From Temnopleurus reevesii (Eukaryota > Echinodermata > Echinoidea > Temnopleuroida > Temnopleuridae): 64,000 nt of DNA. Under the pieces are notes generated by a model. It had not been told where the DNA came from. It saw only the letters and a list, made by a program, of their open reading frames with translations, and searched no databases. Both the position numbers and the translations under genes were made by a program. The stretch covers positions 15,209-79,208 of the forward strand of contig BQKZ01001729.1 of NCBI GenBank assembly GCA_036244855.1. Reading direction: 5' to 3'. This document shows, piece by piece, positions 22,898 through 34,430 of the stretch. How positions within the stretch are numbered: position 1 is the first letter of the stretch; every line of letters starts with the position of its first letter.

Positions 22898-24946
22898 ATC
22901 CCGAAGGCGTCTTTCCCAATCGCTTTCTAAACTCTCTCAGCACCTTCCAAGATCAGCTTTGTGGCTTGTAATAATTGATGACAGGGAAACATAAGCAAGT
23001 TATAAGAATATGACCATGACACCACCATGAATCTTTTATGGGTTGGTTCATTACTTTGATAAAGGGGATGGCCCAGATTGTTAGATAGTAAACAAACTCT
23101 TTTGACTGCTCTCGAAGCAGTATCAATTTGAAGTCCGACATTTTATGCTAAGGGATTGGGAAAATAATCGAGCTGTAGTTTTAGGGAAAAGGAAGGCTCT
23201 TGGGTGAAAATAAGACATAAACCCATTTCCATAGTTCATCGCATCATTTCAAAAGTTAATTTTTCTCTTTACAGTCATGAAATAACAAAATATATTCAAA
23301 CCACAGTAAATTCTTAATTCATCTTTATAAATCTACATTTCTAAAAAAAATTTGGGTCATGATAATGGGCTATCGCAGATTACAAATAAAGAATTATGAA
23401 AATGCACTAATCCTTCAATTATATATTCAATGTATATTATGATTATTTGGTAAACATTTATTTCATATTGGTTAACCGAATTACAGTTGTTCTATTCAAG
23501 TTGTTAGAATTAACTCCATTCAATATTAGGCTGAGGAGCCATCGTTCTTCCACGTTGAACATGTTCTATTACATTTTGAGATCATATCGGGAAAGGGTTT
23601 ATGAAAATTGGCGTCTTATTCCACTCCCCAGATAATAATGTAGTCACAAGAGACGCCATGGTGAGCCAAATCCGCTGTTCAACGATACAAGTACAATTAT
23701 TTCTAGTTTGTTGATCTGGTTGATATGAGTGTATCAATACATCCTTAATATCTGGAACATATGGAAAGATATGACTGTCAAAACTCTCAGCTGAATATAA
23801 ACACTATTGTAGGCCTCCTTCTACAGAGTATCAAACAAAGAACGCCGCAGGAGGTACTTATGCTTTTGTTGCCGAAGTTGATTTTAACAGCCACAAGTCT
23901 AGCGAAATGCCACTGAAAAGCACGAAAGAAAATAGTCGGGTTCTCCTCCATGTTTAGACTTGTTGGCTTTTAACAAAAGGGAACAATTTTAAAACTTTTA
24001 TTGCGAGGAATTGTGACTGTGATTGATCTTCGGGAACTCTCGTCGTGCATGTATGTAGACGGTCAAACCCTGAATCGGAATTATCGTGTCAAACTTGATG
24101 TATTCGTTACATTCGCATACCCCCGAGGGATAATAATACTTTAATTGAATAATTCGTAATAAAACATCGAGAAATATGTTTTTCATTTAATGACATTATT
24201 TTGACATACGATGTAAACACAAAAAATTGAGCTTCTCATATTAAAGGTCTGATGCAAAAGCGCGATATAACGAAAACTTACGACAAACCAGTGTCGGCAG
24301 ACGATTTTGGATTTGCAACAGTTTACAAGGGGAAAAAACGACATCCATCACGTTGTCTTTTGTCAACCATTAAAAGAAACATCATCATCAATGTCAAACT
24401 CGTGTCAGGGGCTTCTTAAGATTTATGTTATTATATATAACTCTGACCTTTTCCTCCTATTATTCTAACCTTGTTTCTCGGCAGCAAGATAAACGATTTT
24501 TAAAAAGCAGTTTACCTGCACGAAAGACGATCCTAATTGGGGTTTCCTTTTTGCTTAATCAATCGCTTACAGTATTGCAAAGGAAGCAAATTTGAAATGA
24601 AAACATACTCGGGTAAGGACAAATTACAGGTTGAGCGAAAAGACTTCCTATTTTCTAATTTTCAAGTCGCCTGTAGATATGTGATGTGAAAAGTCATTCG
24701 AGTATTTAAAAACATGGCTGCATCAGGCTGCCAACCTACGTGATGTGAAATAAAAGGTAAATATATAATGTACTCCCTGAAGAGCTGAAACTTGGGGCCT
24801 GCAACACAAACCAAGTTTGCAATCGATCAATCGTAAACTTCAGCACATGATTTGCCATAGACTTAATATGAATCGATCATACAGGGCCCTGGGCGTCTCA
24901 TTTGTATATTCTTCCCGTCATTTTGGTAAAGTGTATGATTGTACGC
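22898..24946. other. nothing recognised
   Basis: AT-rich unique sequence. Short frames at 22953, 23447 and 23998 show no recognisable motif. Confidence 0.5.
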
Positions 24947-25173
24947 ATTCAATTCAATTCAATTCAATTCAATTCATTTATTTTCACTTCACCAGAAATA
25001 ATACAAAGTATAATGAACATTTACAAAAAAAGTTGAATAAAACTCTGTATAACAAAAGTATAATGAACATAACATTGACAATTATTGTACAAAGCAGTTA
25101 ACATACAAAGTAAAAAATACATTTCATGGAGTGCGTTCTGTCTTTTTTTAATAATAGGAATACTGATGAAGTG

Positions 25174-25217
25174 GAGGGGTCCGCTAAAAAGCAATGCTTG
25201 TAGAGTGCGGACCCCTC
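25174..25217. repeat. 11-base perfect stem-loop in the LINE 3' region
   Basis: GAGGGGTCCGC (25174-25184) pairs with GCGGACCCCTC (25207-25217) around a 22-base loop. It could be a structure recognised by the LINE reverse transcriptase; that role is inferred from other LINEs. Confidence 0.7.
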
Positions 25218-25479
25218 AAAGAAAGAAAATGAACAATAGGAACTCATAATCAGAAATGAATTACAAATTTATACATTCACAAAAATTGGGTTCTATAAGA
25301 CCAAAAAAGAAGACCAGCAGTACAAGACGAGAAAAGCAAGGGACGCTGCTAATAAGGACAGAATAAAAAGAGACAACTTTATGAGATCATGCGGAGCGTG
25401 TGAAATGTGTAAGAAAAAAAATAATAACAAGTATAGGATTAAGCTAAAGAGACGATGACATGAAATATACAAAATTTGC

Positions 25480-25547
25480 CTTGAGCACTCTACTGAGTGG
25501 ATATGTGCGCTATATAAATTACATGTATTATTTTTATTATTATTAAA
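25480..25547 (+). mobile_element. SINE 3' tail fragment
   Basis: GAGCACTCTACTGAGTGGAT, then TGTGCGCTATATAAATTACA and an ATT-rich tail, as at 3150-3200. No tRNA-like head was found to its left, so it is 5'-truncated or shared with the surrounding LINE. Confidence 0.6.
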
Positions 25548-25604
25548 ATGGAAAATATATACATATGACAAAAATGAAATAGGTACAATTCAGTTACTCA
25601 AACA

Positions 25605-26012
25605 TTAAACAGTATACTTTTTCAGTAAGGACGATTTTACTCTATTCTTGAATATGTTGAGGGTAGGTGAATTTTTAATATCGATATCAAGACTATTCCA
25701 AAATTTTGGGCCAGCGTAGACAAATGTCTTTTGAGCTGAAAGGGTGCGGAAAAGAGGTAAACGAAAGTCATTCGAGTGTCTTGAAGGGTATTTATGAACA
25801 GACTGATTTTTTACAAATAAGTCTTTAAAAGCAGAGGGTAAAATATTATTATTAAAATTAAACCTAAATTGTCCCATCTGAAAACGGTATAAATCGTGTA
25901 ATTTTAAAAGCTTGTGTTTCAAGAATAAAGGATCTGTGTGAGAAAGAGGAGGTGCATTACAAATTATTCGTATGGCTTTTTTTTTTGTTGAAGAACAAAC
26001 AGTTTTTCCAAA
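25605..26012 (-). pseudogene. non-LTR retrotransposon (CR1/L2-like) reverse transcriptase, C-terminal remnant
   Basis: An open minus-strand frame of about 135 codons ends at a stop at 25605. It shows the typical C-terminal tail of LINE reverse transcriptases: KKAIRIICNAPPLSHTDPLF, KLHDLYRFQMG, HSNDFRLPLFR, AGPKFWNSLD and FKNRVKSSLL in that order. These correspond to the thumb and C-terminal region after the catalytic domain, and the catalytic FADD-type motif is not present. The frame has no natural start and fades at about 26012, so the element is 5'-truncated, as is usual for dead LINE copies. A 10-A run at 25977-25986 lies in frame. The host function would be none. Confidence in the family is high; the exact clade is uncertain. 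Confidence 0.85.
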
Positions 26013-26741
26013 ACATTTTCATGTTTTCGATTAAACATTCGATTAAACATCAAAATCTCTTCTTGATTCCTTTTCTTCCCTTTATTAAGTGGTGCTAAAG
26101 TTTCCAAAACTTGCAACCTGTCGTCATCTTAAAATACAAACATATTCTTGGTGATCTTGAGTTCTCCGTCCGTTGATTAAACGCGTGCATACGGCATTCA
26201 ATCGTTGATGAATAGCTTGTCTTTCGTCTCGTCTAGGGTTGGTGCTTTATGATCCTTTCAGTCTCAGGTCAACTTGCGCAATAAATTGGTGCAGTGTCAA
26301 CTTCGGATTTCGACTTGTTGATTAGTTAATTAACGCAACGTATTTAAAAGCTCCTTTAAAGGGTCTATGACAATGGCTTTTGATTGTGGTATGGACAAGC
26401 CGAAACATAGAGAAATCCATATGCATGGTAAACACGGCTATCTATATATCGTGCGATGACGTCCGTCAAACATATGACCAACCTGTACCATAATGATGAG
26501 CATATACTGAAAAAATGAGGTTACCTGACCCGTTCGTATATCACTGAGTCACCCTCACCCTGGAGGTGCATCAGGGATGTTCATGTCAACTAAAGCTGAC
26601 GAGAAAGTAAGACCAATGACAGGTAAGGAAGACCCTCTGTTTCCTGCAACGAAGCGCTTTTCAAAACCATCCCAAACGACAGGACAAAAAAAATGTAAAA
26701 TCACGCTTTTACATCGCTGTAGATCAATTGTCAACCAAGGA
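26013..26741. other. nothing recognised
   Basis: Unique sequence. ATTCGATTAAACAT is directly repeated at about 26028-26052, just beyond the truncation point of the LINE. Confidence 0.45.
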
Positions 26742-26905
26742 GGTGTTTCACCAAGTTACGAAATACTTTAAGAACGTCTTTACACACGACTGGTATCCGT
26801 TCTTGCGCTGAATGATCAAGAATCTTACGCGCATTACACTGGTAAACGTACTCCAGTTTTTTTTTTAAGTCGTTCGTAACTTTACGAACGATTTGGTGAA
26901 ACACC
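26742..26905. mobile_element. MITE-like element, family B, best copy
   Basis: Ends GGTGTTTCACCAAGTTACG and TTGGTGAAACACC. The inner arms carry ACACACGACTGGTAT and AAGTCGTTCGTAAC-type sequence. 164 bases, no coding capacity. Followed after GC by a family A copy. Confidence 0.8.
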
Positions 26906-26907
26906 GC

Positions 26908-27064
26908 CCAGGATTGTGTTTCATTAAGCTGTTCGTAGCTCTACGCACGACTCTACGATGACCGTTTCGCAGTTGCGATTCAGCGAGAGGAGTTAATCAT
27001 CTAGTGCAGGAAATGGACACCAGTCGTTCATAGATCTACGGGCAAATTTATGAAACACAACCCT
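26908..27064. mobile_element. MITE-like element, family A copy 6
   Basis: Starts CCAGGATTGTGTTTCATTAA, has inner arms TACGCACGACTCTACGATG and GACACCAGTCGTTCATAG, and ends TTTATGAAACACAACCCT. It forms the right half of a compound B-A unit. Confidence 0.85.
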
Positions 27065-27202
27065 AAATTAATAGTTCCTTTCCCCTAAACATTGCAAATG
27101 TTGCTTTTAGGTGAAAGACATACAACTGCTTAATATAGGATATCCGAAATGTTGTGTTGTCTGCGTAAGGGACCTGTTAAATATTGTTCGGAGTAGATGT
27201 CT

Positions 27203-27371
27203 CGGTTTGTGATTCATAAAGCTGTTCGTAGACCTACGCACGACTCTTCGAACGACCAGTGACCCTTTCTCAGGTGCGATTTAGCAAAATTAGTTAACAT
27301 TTAGTGCAGGAAATGTTCACCAGTCGTTCGTACAGTAGTACATCTACGAACAGCTTTATGAAACACAACCT
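27203..27371. mobile_element. MITE-like element, family A copy 7
   Basis: GATTCATAAAGCTGTTCGTA and CTACGAACAGCTTTATGAAA are near-perfect inverted ends. The inner pair is CGAACGACCAGTGACCC and GTTCACCAGTCGTTCGTA. Confidence 0.85.
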
Positions 27372-28189
27372 GACAACCCTATATTATTAGTATTTCCTTT
27401 CCTCTAAACCGGAAAATTTTCTTCACCTGTCAAATTTTTTTTCTAGCTCTCTGTTTCGTTTCTAAATATTATTTGATGAAAGACAAAAGGCTGCTTAATT
27501 TAAATTATGTAAAAGGTTGTGTTGTCTGAATAGGGGACCTATAATATATTGTTAGGGGGTAGTTATCCTCGGGGATATCATGTTAACTGTCCAAGGGGTA
27601 GTTGTCCTGGCACATCATGCCTTGCATTAATATGTTGTTTAACTGAAATGAAATTATCCATTTCTATTGTCACTAATTTTTCATCAGAACCCTTTCAGCT
27701 ACAATGACTTAAGTATGAAGTCGAAGTAATATATTTCAGGGCTTAGTTATAGTCGTGCCTTAGTCCAAAATTAAAAGCACCTCTCATGCTCTGATACAGT
27801 TTGACCTGTCGTCGGGCAGTATACAAAGTTGGTCAAATAGGAACCATTTTTATTGATGTTTTGTTTTCATTGGTGGGTGTCTTTGACCATGGCGACCCAG
27901 TAACCTCAATACACACCACGTGGCTTTTACATCATATCATTTTTTTTGCAGAATGAAATATGAGATGGACGCCAGTAGAGCACATATGAAAATAATAAAA
28001 TAACCGTTTTAGAAACCATATATAAGGACCAGAGTACCATTTACCATTAAAAAAAATCTGGCAACATTTTTGCCAGATTTTCCATGTATGCACGTCGATG
28101 GCAAAATTGAATTTGCCAGGTTTTTTCCTCTTTTTTATTTCTTTCATCTATCGGAAATTGTTATGGCAAAAAGTTTTATAAAACGGGCA
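27372..28189. other. nothing recognised
   Basis: Unique sequence. A short inverted pair AAAATCTGGCAA / TTGCCAGATTTT lies at about 28054-28081. Confidence 0.45.
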
Positions 28190-28308
28190 CCAGGGTTGTG
28201 TTTCATAAAGCTGTTCGTAGAGGTACACACAACTCTACGCATGACTGGTGACCCTTTTTAAGTTGCTAACATGATAGGGTAATCGGTCGTGTGTAGAGTC
28301 GGTGTTGC
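28190..28308. mobile_element. family A MITE copy 8, damaged
   Basis: The left half is intact (CCAGGGTTGTGTTTCATAAA, then ACGCATGACTGGTGACCC). The right half is reduced to GGTCGTGTGTAGAGTCG without the terminal arm. Confidence 0.75.
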
Positions 28309-28344
28309 CTTGTCAAGTTTACGCATCCCATGGTTAAAAGGTTA

Positions 28345-28371
28345 AATGAAATCAAATCAAATCAAATCAAA
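28345..28371. repeat. (ATCAA)n microsatellite
   Basis: Four to five AATCA units, the kind of tail found at LINE 3' ends; no LINE body was recognised beside it. Confidence 0.7.
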
Positions 28372-29633
28372 AGCCCTGTATTCTTATCTGAAAACTGCTT
28401 TTTTCTTACAAGAAATGTTTTCATGCAATAGTATCTGGATATTGAGGGTGGTCTCCGAACCTAATTATACTTATTTTTCTGCAATTATTTCATAAAAACA
28501 AAAATTAATTCAAGGACTTTGGGGTTTTCATGTTATCACCGTAAAAGTGATTGATGACATTTTCTTCAAATGCTTGAATAGAACTGTAAACACTTTTAAA
28601 CAGAGGAGAGATAAACTAATCACACGTTACATTAAAATTCTTTAAAAGATGGCCTCATGAGCCCCATCATGGCAAAACGGAATAATCGCAAGCCAATTGA
28701 CCTTGAAGAAAAGAGAAAAATCGATCTGCTGGGTGAATATTGTCAACATGTTTGTTACTTTCTCAAAACGGCTGGATATTCTCCGATTGGCGAATGCTGC
28801 CAAATAATATGCGTCACTAGGATGACTTTACGATCTTTAAGGTTCTGGAGAAACAACAGGTATCTCATTCATTTTTTCCTCATGTGTCTTGATTATCAGA
28901 AAGCATTACATGTTTGTCGTTCGAGTTCCCGGAATGCAATATACAATAATATAGGTTATTGCAAAGTGCATAATCGGGGAGACGACAGAAGGGAAATATA
29001 ATAAATTGAAACTTGGAAATACAACATATACAGAAGTCTCTTTCACTTAAAGTGTAGATCTTATTGGTATTACCTCATCTATCTTTGGTTTGTCTAATCT
29101 AACTTTGACCTACACCACGTATACTGCAACTCAAGCACGTAGACGTGTCAAAAATATCTCAAAGGCCTCCAAATATATATGTCTCGTATTTGTAAACCTG
29201 AAGAAGATGCTGAAGGACTCTTAAACCGATAAATTAGTTTTGGGAGAAATGACGCTTCAGATATTTAACTACTTTGTGAGCCGGAGTAAAAGTATTACCA
29301 TAATGCAGTCTTTCAATAGCAAATTAGAGCATGTTCATAGCTTGTTTGAATAAAATCGACCAAGAAATGGCTTAATTATCGCAAAATAAAAAATGATGCT
29401 GCGGTCGTTCTCCGTAATACATGCTTCACGTACAAAATAAATGCGAACTCACACACCGCAGACAATACCACCGATCGCTCCACCCATTCCAGGCGAAAGC
29501 ACTGAGCACACCGTAGGAATAATGGCGCTATCAGTCAACTTTGCAATTGAAATATCTTTAGCAGCAAATCACTGAAAATCCACATTTATGACCATCCTAT
29601 CACCTGCAACTTTAAGGTGTTTCGCTGGTTGCA
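28372..29633. other. mostly unique sequence
   Basis: Holds a 114-codon plus-strand frame (28657-29001) that starts with a Lys/Arg/Asn-rich segment (KRNNRKPIDLEEKRKIDLLG). I recognise no domain, and there is no convincing splice context. Confidence 0.4.
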
Positions 29634-29757
29634 TAAAGCCCCAGTCACATAGAAGCCCGGAACCAACACGATTCAACACGACTCTTACACTTAACTGCGG
29701 CAAACAAACAGTGGTGTTCAATCGTGTTGCTTCCGGGCTATATGTGACTGGGGCTTA
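29634..29757. mobile_element. fold-back MITE, family H copy 1
   Basis: Inverted arms of about 45-50 bases, TAAAGCCCCAGTCACATAG and CTATATGTGACTGGGGCTTA. Both contain the CAACACGATT segment. The arms enclose about 25 bases. A TA dinucleotide lies at each end, as for TA-targeting DNA transposons. Confidence 0.85.
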
Positions 29758-31226
29758 AAGTGGTATCAATCGGCACTCAATTAGTAACACGGTTAGCTGG
29801 GGAGTCAGCGATGAACGGTGAATGCCCACCTCCTCCTCCTCCTCGCAAGGGTCTTAAACTTGAGCATTGACCCCGATGTGTCTTTCATCAGTTCCCTCCT
29901 CTTGCTTCCCCCCCCCCCCGTTTCTACCCTCAATATTCTCCGTTCCAGGTAAAGGTTAACGCCTTAAAATGAAGAAAAAATTGTTAGTTATCGTGCAGGA
30001 CTGAAGGGTGAAAACTAATAATTGAATAGAGTATTACTGTTTTGGATTAAAGCTATCCATTTGTCAAGTTGACGTGGAATGCAAGAAGACGACAATAATA
30101 TGGTCCAAGCTCTGTATATCAAGATTCATTCTATGAAATTGCATTATTACGGTCCCGATCATCTCAAAATACTGATTTCTACTACTGTAGGCTATATTAG
30201 TTAGGATATGTATACAGGATACTAAGTGTTCAATGTGTAAGGAATCAGAAAAATATCAAATGGATGTGTCTGAAGAGTAAGTTGCTATAAGAACAAAGAT
30301 GCATTGCAGAATTAGTGTCAACTCATCTTTAACAAAGACACCATGATAAAATGCTCATACAGTTTGACTTATTGAAACACATTTAATGAAAGCGATTTTT
30401 CTCGCATGATAGTTGCCTTTGATTTTATAATTTAATGATAGTAACGTATCTAAAAAATGATAAAAAGCAAAAATTCATCAATAACAAATAAGGTCATTCG
30501 AAGCACATTACTGGAGCTACTTATCAAATATCAGGCAAGTAATATCCGAAAATCTTCTGTAAAGCTGCATTGAATTTTTGCCAAATGTTCTTTCTTCATC
30601 TGGTGCAGAAACTTTGTTTTATTGTTGGCGAAAAACAACGTTGTTATAGGTAGGCCCCACATGCTTACGACCAACAAGCATGATGCGACATGACTTGTAT
30701 TTCATTCACGTCTGTTATGAATTACTCTCGGATGACAAATTAGGATGAAGTATTTTACAGGATAAATACCCCATTGAACAATTCAATCATCTCCCCAACT
30801 GTCTACGGAATCATCAAAATATAATAGAAAGAAACAAATATTGTACTTTGTAACCCATGATGTGCTAAACGGGCTCATGAAAGAGGAACTTCTTAATCAG
30901 TCCCACTTGCTCTCTTTCGTGTTTGTCATGCCGATGTTTTGTCAGAATTATGAATTTATAGGACATGTTCTTCTTTTCGTAATTTCGGTGATTTTCAGCT
31001 ATCCTCTCTACGGATATTACGGCGAAAAGGGGTCGGGTATCTTTATGTGTTGGAAAGGATGATATTAAGCATGGATATAGCGTTCTTTCTAGATGGAAAT
31101 GAACCACTTCCAGAATCTGACACATTAGGATATGCAAGAGAATGAAGAGTTCGTCGAAATCGGGAATGAATCTTTTACGATAAAATTAAAAGAGGTTAAT
31201 CATGGGCTGATTCTACCACAGGGAGT
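29758..31226. other. mostly unique sequence
   Basis: Contains a (CCT)n patch at about 29829-29843 and a C10 run at 29910. No exon was recognised. Confidence 0.45.
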
Positions 31227-31545
31227 TCAGGCGCGCAGCCAGGGTGTGGAGGAGGGGCGGGCGCCCCCTTACAGATGTGAAAAGAAGTGCAAAGTGGACT
31301 CCAGGCATAGAAAAAAGGAGGGACGAAAGGGTGTGTCTTCGAAGAAAAGGGTGTTTGACCCTCCCCCTCCCCCGTTCCCAGTTCGGATGGAAGCCACCCC
31401 CCCCCCCAAGCCCCCCGTGCAAGCATGCATCATATATGATGCAATAATGTGTGGCGGAAGTAGAAGGAGAACAACGAAATTCGGAAAGGGCTCATAAAGT
31501 AAGAAAAATATTTTCATTAATAAACGTCTCCCCCCCCCCCCATGT
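31227..31545. repeat. GC-rich dispersed repeat (GCGTAGCC type)
   Basis: Starts TCAGGCGCGCAGCCAGGGTG and contains purine-rich and C-rich runs (11 C at 31401, 10 C at 31531). The start matches the ends near 151 and 50050. Overlapping Pro/Gly-rich frames on both strands come from this composition and are not genes. Confidence 0.6.
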
Positions 31546-32250
31546 ACCCGTACCATTGCAGTAAAAATTAGCATTCTGGTCCTACGTTCTTGACCTTACT
31601 CCAATTTCCCTTTCTCCCCATTCTCCATGTTCACAAAACAGCCATCTTGGAATGTAAACTGAACGTTATTTTTTGCTCTAGTTCTGTCTGACATTCTGGC
31701 AGGAAAAATACACAATGTCTTACTTAGGAGCCTTTGAAAATGAAGCAGTGTGATACATCGCATCCCCAAAAGATTTGCGAAAAAATTGGCACGGCTTACG
31801 AAATCGTGAAGGAATGTGTCTCCGGAAGGGAAAAAAGATTCACAAAGTAGAAGAGAAAGGGACCCTGAAAGTTTTCGAATGTTAGTGATATTCAATGCGT
31901 AATGTTAGCGAGATTCGATGAAAGAATTGCGAAGCGAGAAGGTCGTCTCAAAAATGTATTTCGTGTGCATGTGTTAGCCATCAACTAGATATAGTTGATA
32001 ACGAAAGAAAAGTATACGTAACCGAAAAGTTGTACGGTTGAAACCGCTTTTAGAATTCAAGGAAGCGTCTTTATTAAATCGTGAGCTTCTTAAAATACCT
32101 TAATCAGATGTTGGGATTCAAGATATACTTGACAAAAATATGAATAGACAAATTCGTAAGACAGAAACCCCAAACCTGTAAGGAAGCTCTTACAAAAATC
32201 AAAACGATGAGTTGAGACTATACCTACCAACAGATGATACATGAGGATCG
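31546..32250. other. nothing recognised
   Basis: Unique sequence. The minus-strand frame 31596-31895 is without a recognisable domain. Confidence 0.4.
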
Positions 32251-32282
32251 CCCCCCCCCCCCAAAAAAAAAAATAATAATAA

Positions 32283-32338
<56 letters not shown>
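32251..32338. repeat. C12-A11 junction followed by (AAT)n
   Basis: A C run passes directly into an A run and then into (AAT)n/(AAAT)n. Confidence 0.9.
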
Positions 32339-32339
<1 letters not shown>

Positions 32340-32509
32340 TCGCAAAATATTGTGAATTATCAATTAAGAAAGATAAATATAAGCAATGGCAGTCACAGAT
32401 ACGGCTTGATATTAGCACCTGCACCATTAACGCAGGCAGCATGAGCAGGAACACGTATTCAAGTGCAGGAGATGTAACAGTAGCAGCAACTAAATTGGGC
32501 ATAAAAATA

Positions 32510-32714
32510 AAATTTATTGTTAATTATTTATTATTTCATTGTAAATAGCATTTGTATTTTAAGAATTCATGATTTTAACTTAGCCGTATTTTTTCGATCA
32601 ATACTACTATTAAATTGTAATTTTATTTGTGTACATTGTAATCTATGTTTTTATGTTTAGCAGATCACGTTACTCTGAATAAATATTCGTGAATAAATAA
32701 ATAAATAAATAAAA
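32510..32714 (+). mobile_element. LINE 3' end with (AATA)n tail
   Basis: T-rich 3'-UTR-like sequence (TGTACATTGTAATCTATG, GCAGATCACGTTACTCTG) ends in AATAAATA units at 32689-32714. The LINE call rests on this layout only; no coding part is present. Confidence 0.45.
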
Positions 32715-32727
32715 GCAGAACAGAACA

Positions 32728-32892
32728 TGGGTTGTGTTACTTAAAGTCACTCGTAGATATACGCACGACTCTACGAACGACCGGTGACCGTTTCTTGCAC
32801 TCCGTATGCCGCTGAGCAAGCACCTGAGGACGGGACACCAGTCGTTCGTAGAATCGCGCGTACCTTTATAAACAGCTGTGTGAAACACAACC
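32728..32892. mobile_element. MITE-like element, family A copy 9
   Basis: Starts TGGGTTGTGTTACTTAAAG, has inner arms CTCTACGAACGACCGGTGAC and GACACCAGTCGTTCGTAG, and ends GTGTGAAACACAACC. It lies 14 bases after the (AATA)n tail. Confidence 0.85.
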
Positions 32893-33269
32893 AAATTTGT
32901 ACTATCATTAGCAGAACCATTACCACCGGCATCATCAGTAGTAATAGAAGCAACATCATCTGCAGTACTTGTATTGGCAGTTCATGTACACTATCAAATA
33001 GATTGTCCACAGAACTAAACAGCTAAAGCGCCAGTCAATAGGCGGGTTTTGTAATAGATGACATCTTCATGCATTCTCGGGACACAAAGGTTGTTCTTGA
33101 CAACCCAACAACTAGCCCGAGGCTTGCCCGAAATAGCAAAAAGTAATGTAACTACGTTCGCAGGCAAGAAAAGTGAATTAATTTGAATATATTGGTAAAC
33201 CAGTTTATTATCAGATGGGCAGATCTTAAGCAACAATTGTGTAGATAGCTTGCTAGCCATGGCAATATT

Positions 33270-33990
33270 TGGAACATTTTTTTCTCAAGATTCTAAGAGT
33301 GTATCCTCGGTAGATGTAGAAGTAGTGCCACAGACTAGAACAGTGATCGACAGTGGCCATTGTAGCATTAATTCACTAAGGGGATGTTGTTCAAAAGTTG
33401 CAATTGATTGCAAGTTGCAGTTGATCGGAACGCACCAATCAAAATCATTGTTTCATGCGCGTCTTGTTAATTGTGCGTACCGTGCGCGAATGAAAATACG
33501 CGTGACAATTTGCAAAGTTGCAGTTGATTTGCAGTTGATTTTGAGCAACACCCCCTTAATTATTCTTTAAGATAATTATGACGGCTCAAGCATGCAAATA
33601 AGTGAAGGAACCTAGATATAGCAATCATAAATAAAATATTCAATATTCTAAGATAGTATCTTCAGTAGATGCAGAACTAGTAGTAGAAAGAACAGTAGTA
33701 GTTATCATGATAGTATTCATCATGCGTACAAAGCTCGTTAAAGATGATTATGTAGGCACAATAAAAAGTGCATGGTAAAAAAAATAAAAAAAACAGGATA
33801 TAACAACAATGAATAAAATATTCCAAGCTATTAAGGGAATATCTTCTGTAGATGTAGAATCAGTGTGCCAAGCAAGAACAGCGATATGCATGTGTGGTTA
33901 TTACAGTGACACTAAAAACTAATGATCTGTTAAGATAAATATAAAGGGTACAAGCATAGAGCATATTACAAGTAATAAAAACGGACAAAA
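33270..33990. repeat. degenerate tandem array of about 170-180 base units
   Basis: Three units share AATAAAATATTC, TTCTAAGA, TATCTTC-GTAGATG-AGAA and AGAACAG in order (starts near 33280, 33629 and 33810). The first unit is interrupted by a 180-base inverted-repeat element at 33378-33557. Confidence 0.65.
33378..33557. mobile_element. MITE-like element, family E
   Basis: Ends AAGGGGATGTTGTTCAAAAG and TTTTGAGCAACACCCCCTT are inverted. Both inner arms carry TTGCAGTTGAT subrepeats. Inserted in the first unit of the tandem array. Confidence 0.75.
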
Positions 33991-34153
33991 TACTAAAACT
34001 TTGAGTAATAAAGTGGTAATCAGCTGAGTAAATGGTGCATCAAATTAAACAGACGACCATATAACAAAATTTCGGGATGAAATATAATGCCCAATAACAC
34101 ATAATGAAAAGAAGAATATAACTTATAAGACATTTGTGACAGTGCTTATTTTC

Positions 34154-34430
34154 AGCATACACCGCAACCACAAGGATGACGATTAAACATTGACTCAGTG
34201 TTAATATTAGGCAACACCAAAAGTGTTAAAAATATAAGCAATAAATTAGATTGACATAGATCTAACACCGAAACGGTAAATGCATTGGCTCTAACACCAA
34301 GACATGTCAACACCATTGGAATGAATTCGATTAAGCACTAGAGTCGCCCTAACACGTGTATGTTGCTCCTCATATAAGAACACCAAATCGGTGTCAATAT
34401 AACACCTTGATTTCTGCTGTGTAATACTGA
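34154..34430. mobile_element. MITE-like element rich in ACACC/GGTGT, family F
   Basis: The right end is AACACCTTGATTTCTGCTGT, whose complement starts ACAGCAGAAATCAAGGTGTT. The left end TCAGCATACACCGCAACCA is a diverged inverse. Many internal AACACC and GGTGTT motifs point both ways. Confidence 0.6.

Larger units (their letters stand above)
24947..25604 (-). mobile_element. LINE 3' untranslated region with (AATTG)n tail
   Basis: On the minus strand this follows the stop codon of the reverse transcriptase remnant at 25605 and ends in about five GAATT units (24949-24977), the microsatellite-type tail of CR1/L2-like non-LTR elements. A SINE-type tail interrupts it at about 25490-25547. A strong hairpin lies at 25174-25217. 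Confidence 0.65.

Noticed and set aside
31132..31497. Pro-rich or Gly-rich overlapping frames on both strands
   Set aside because: Composition of the GC-rich dispersed repeat; several frames are open at once, as expected for C and G runs.
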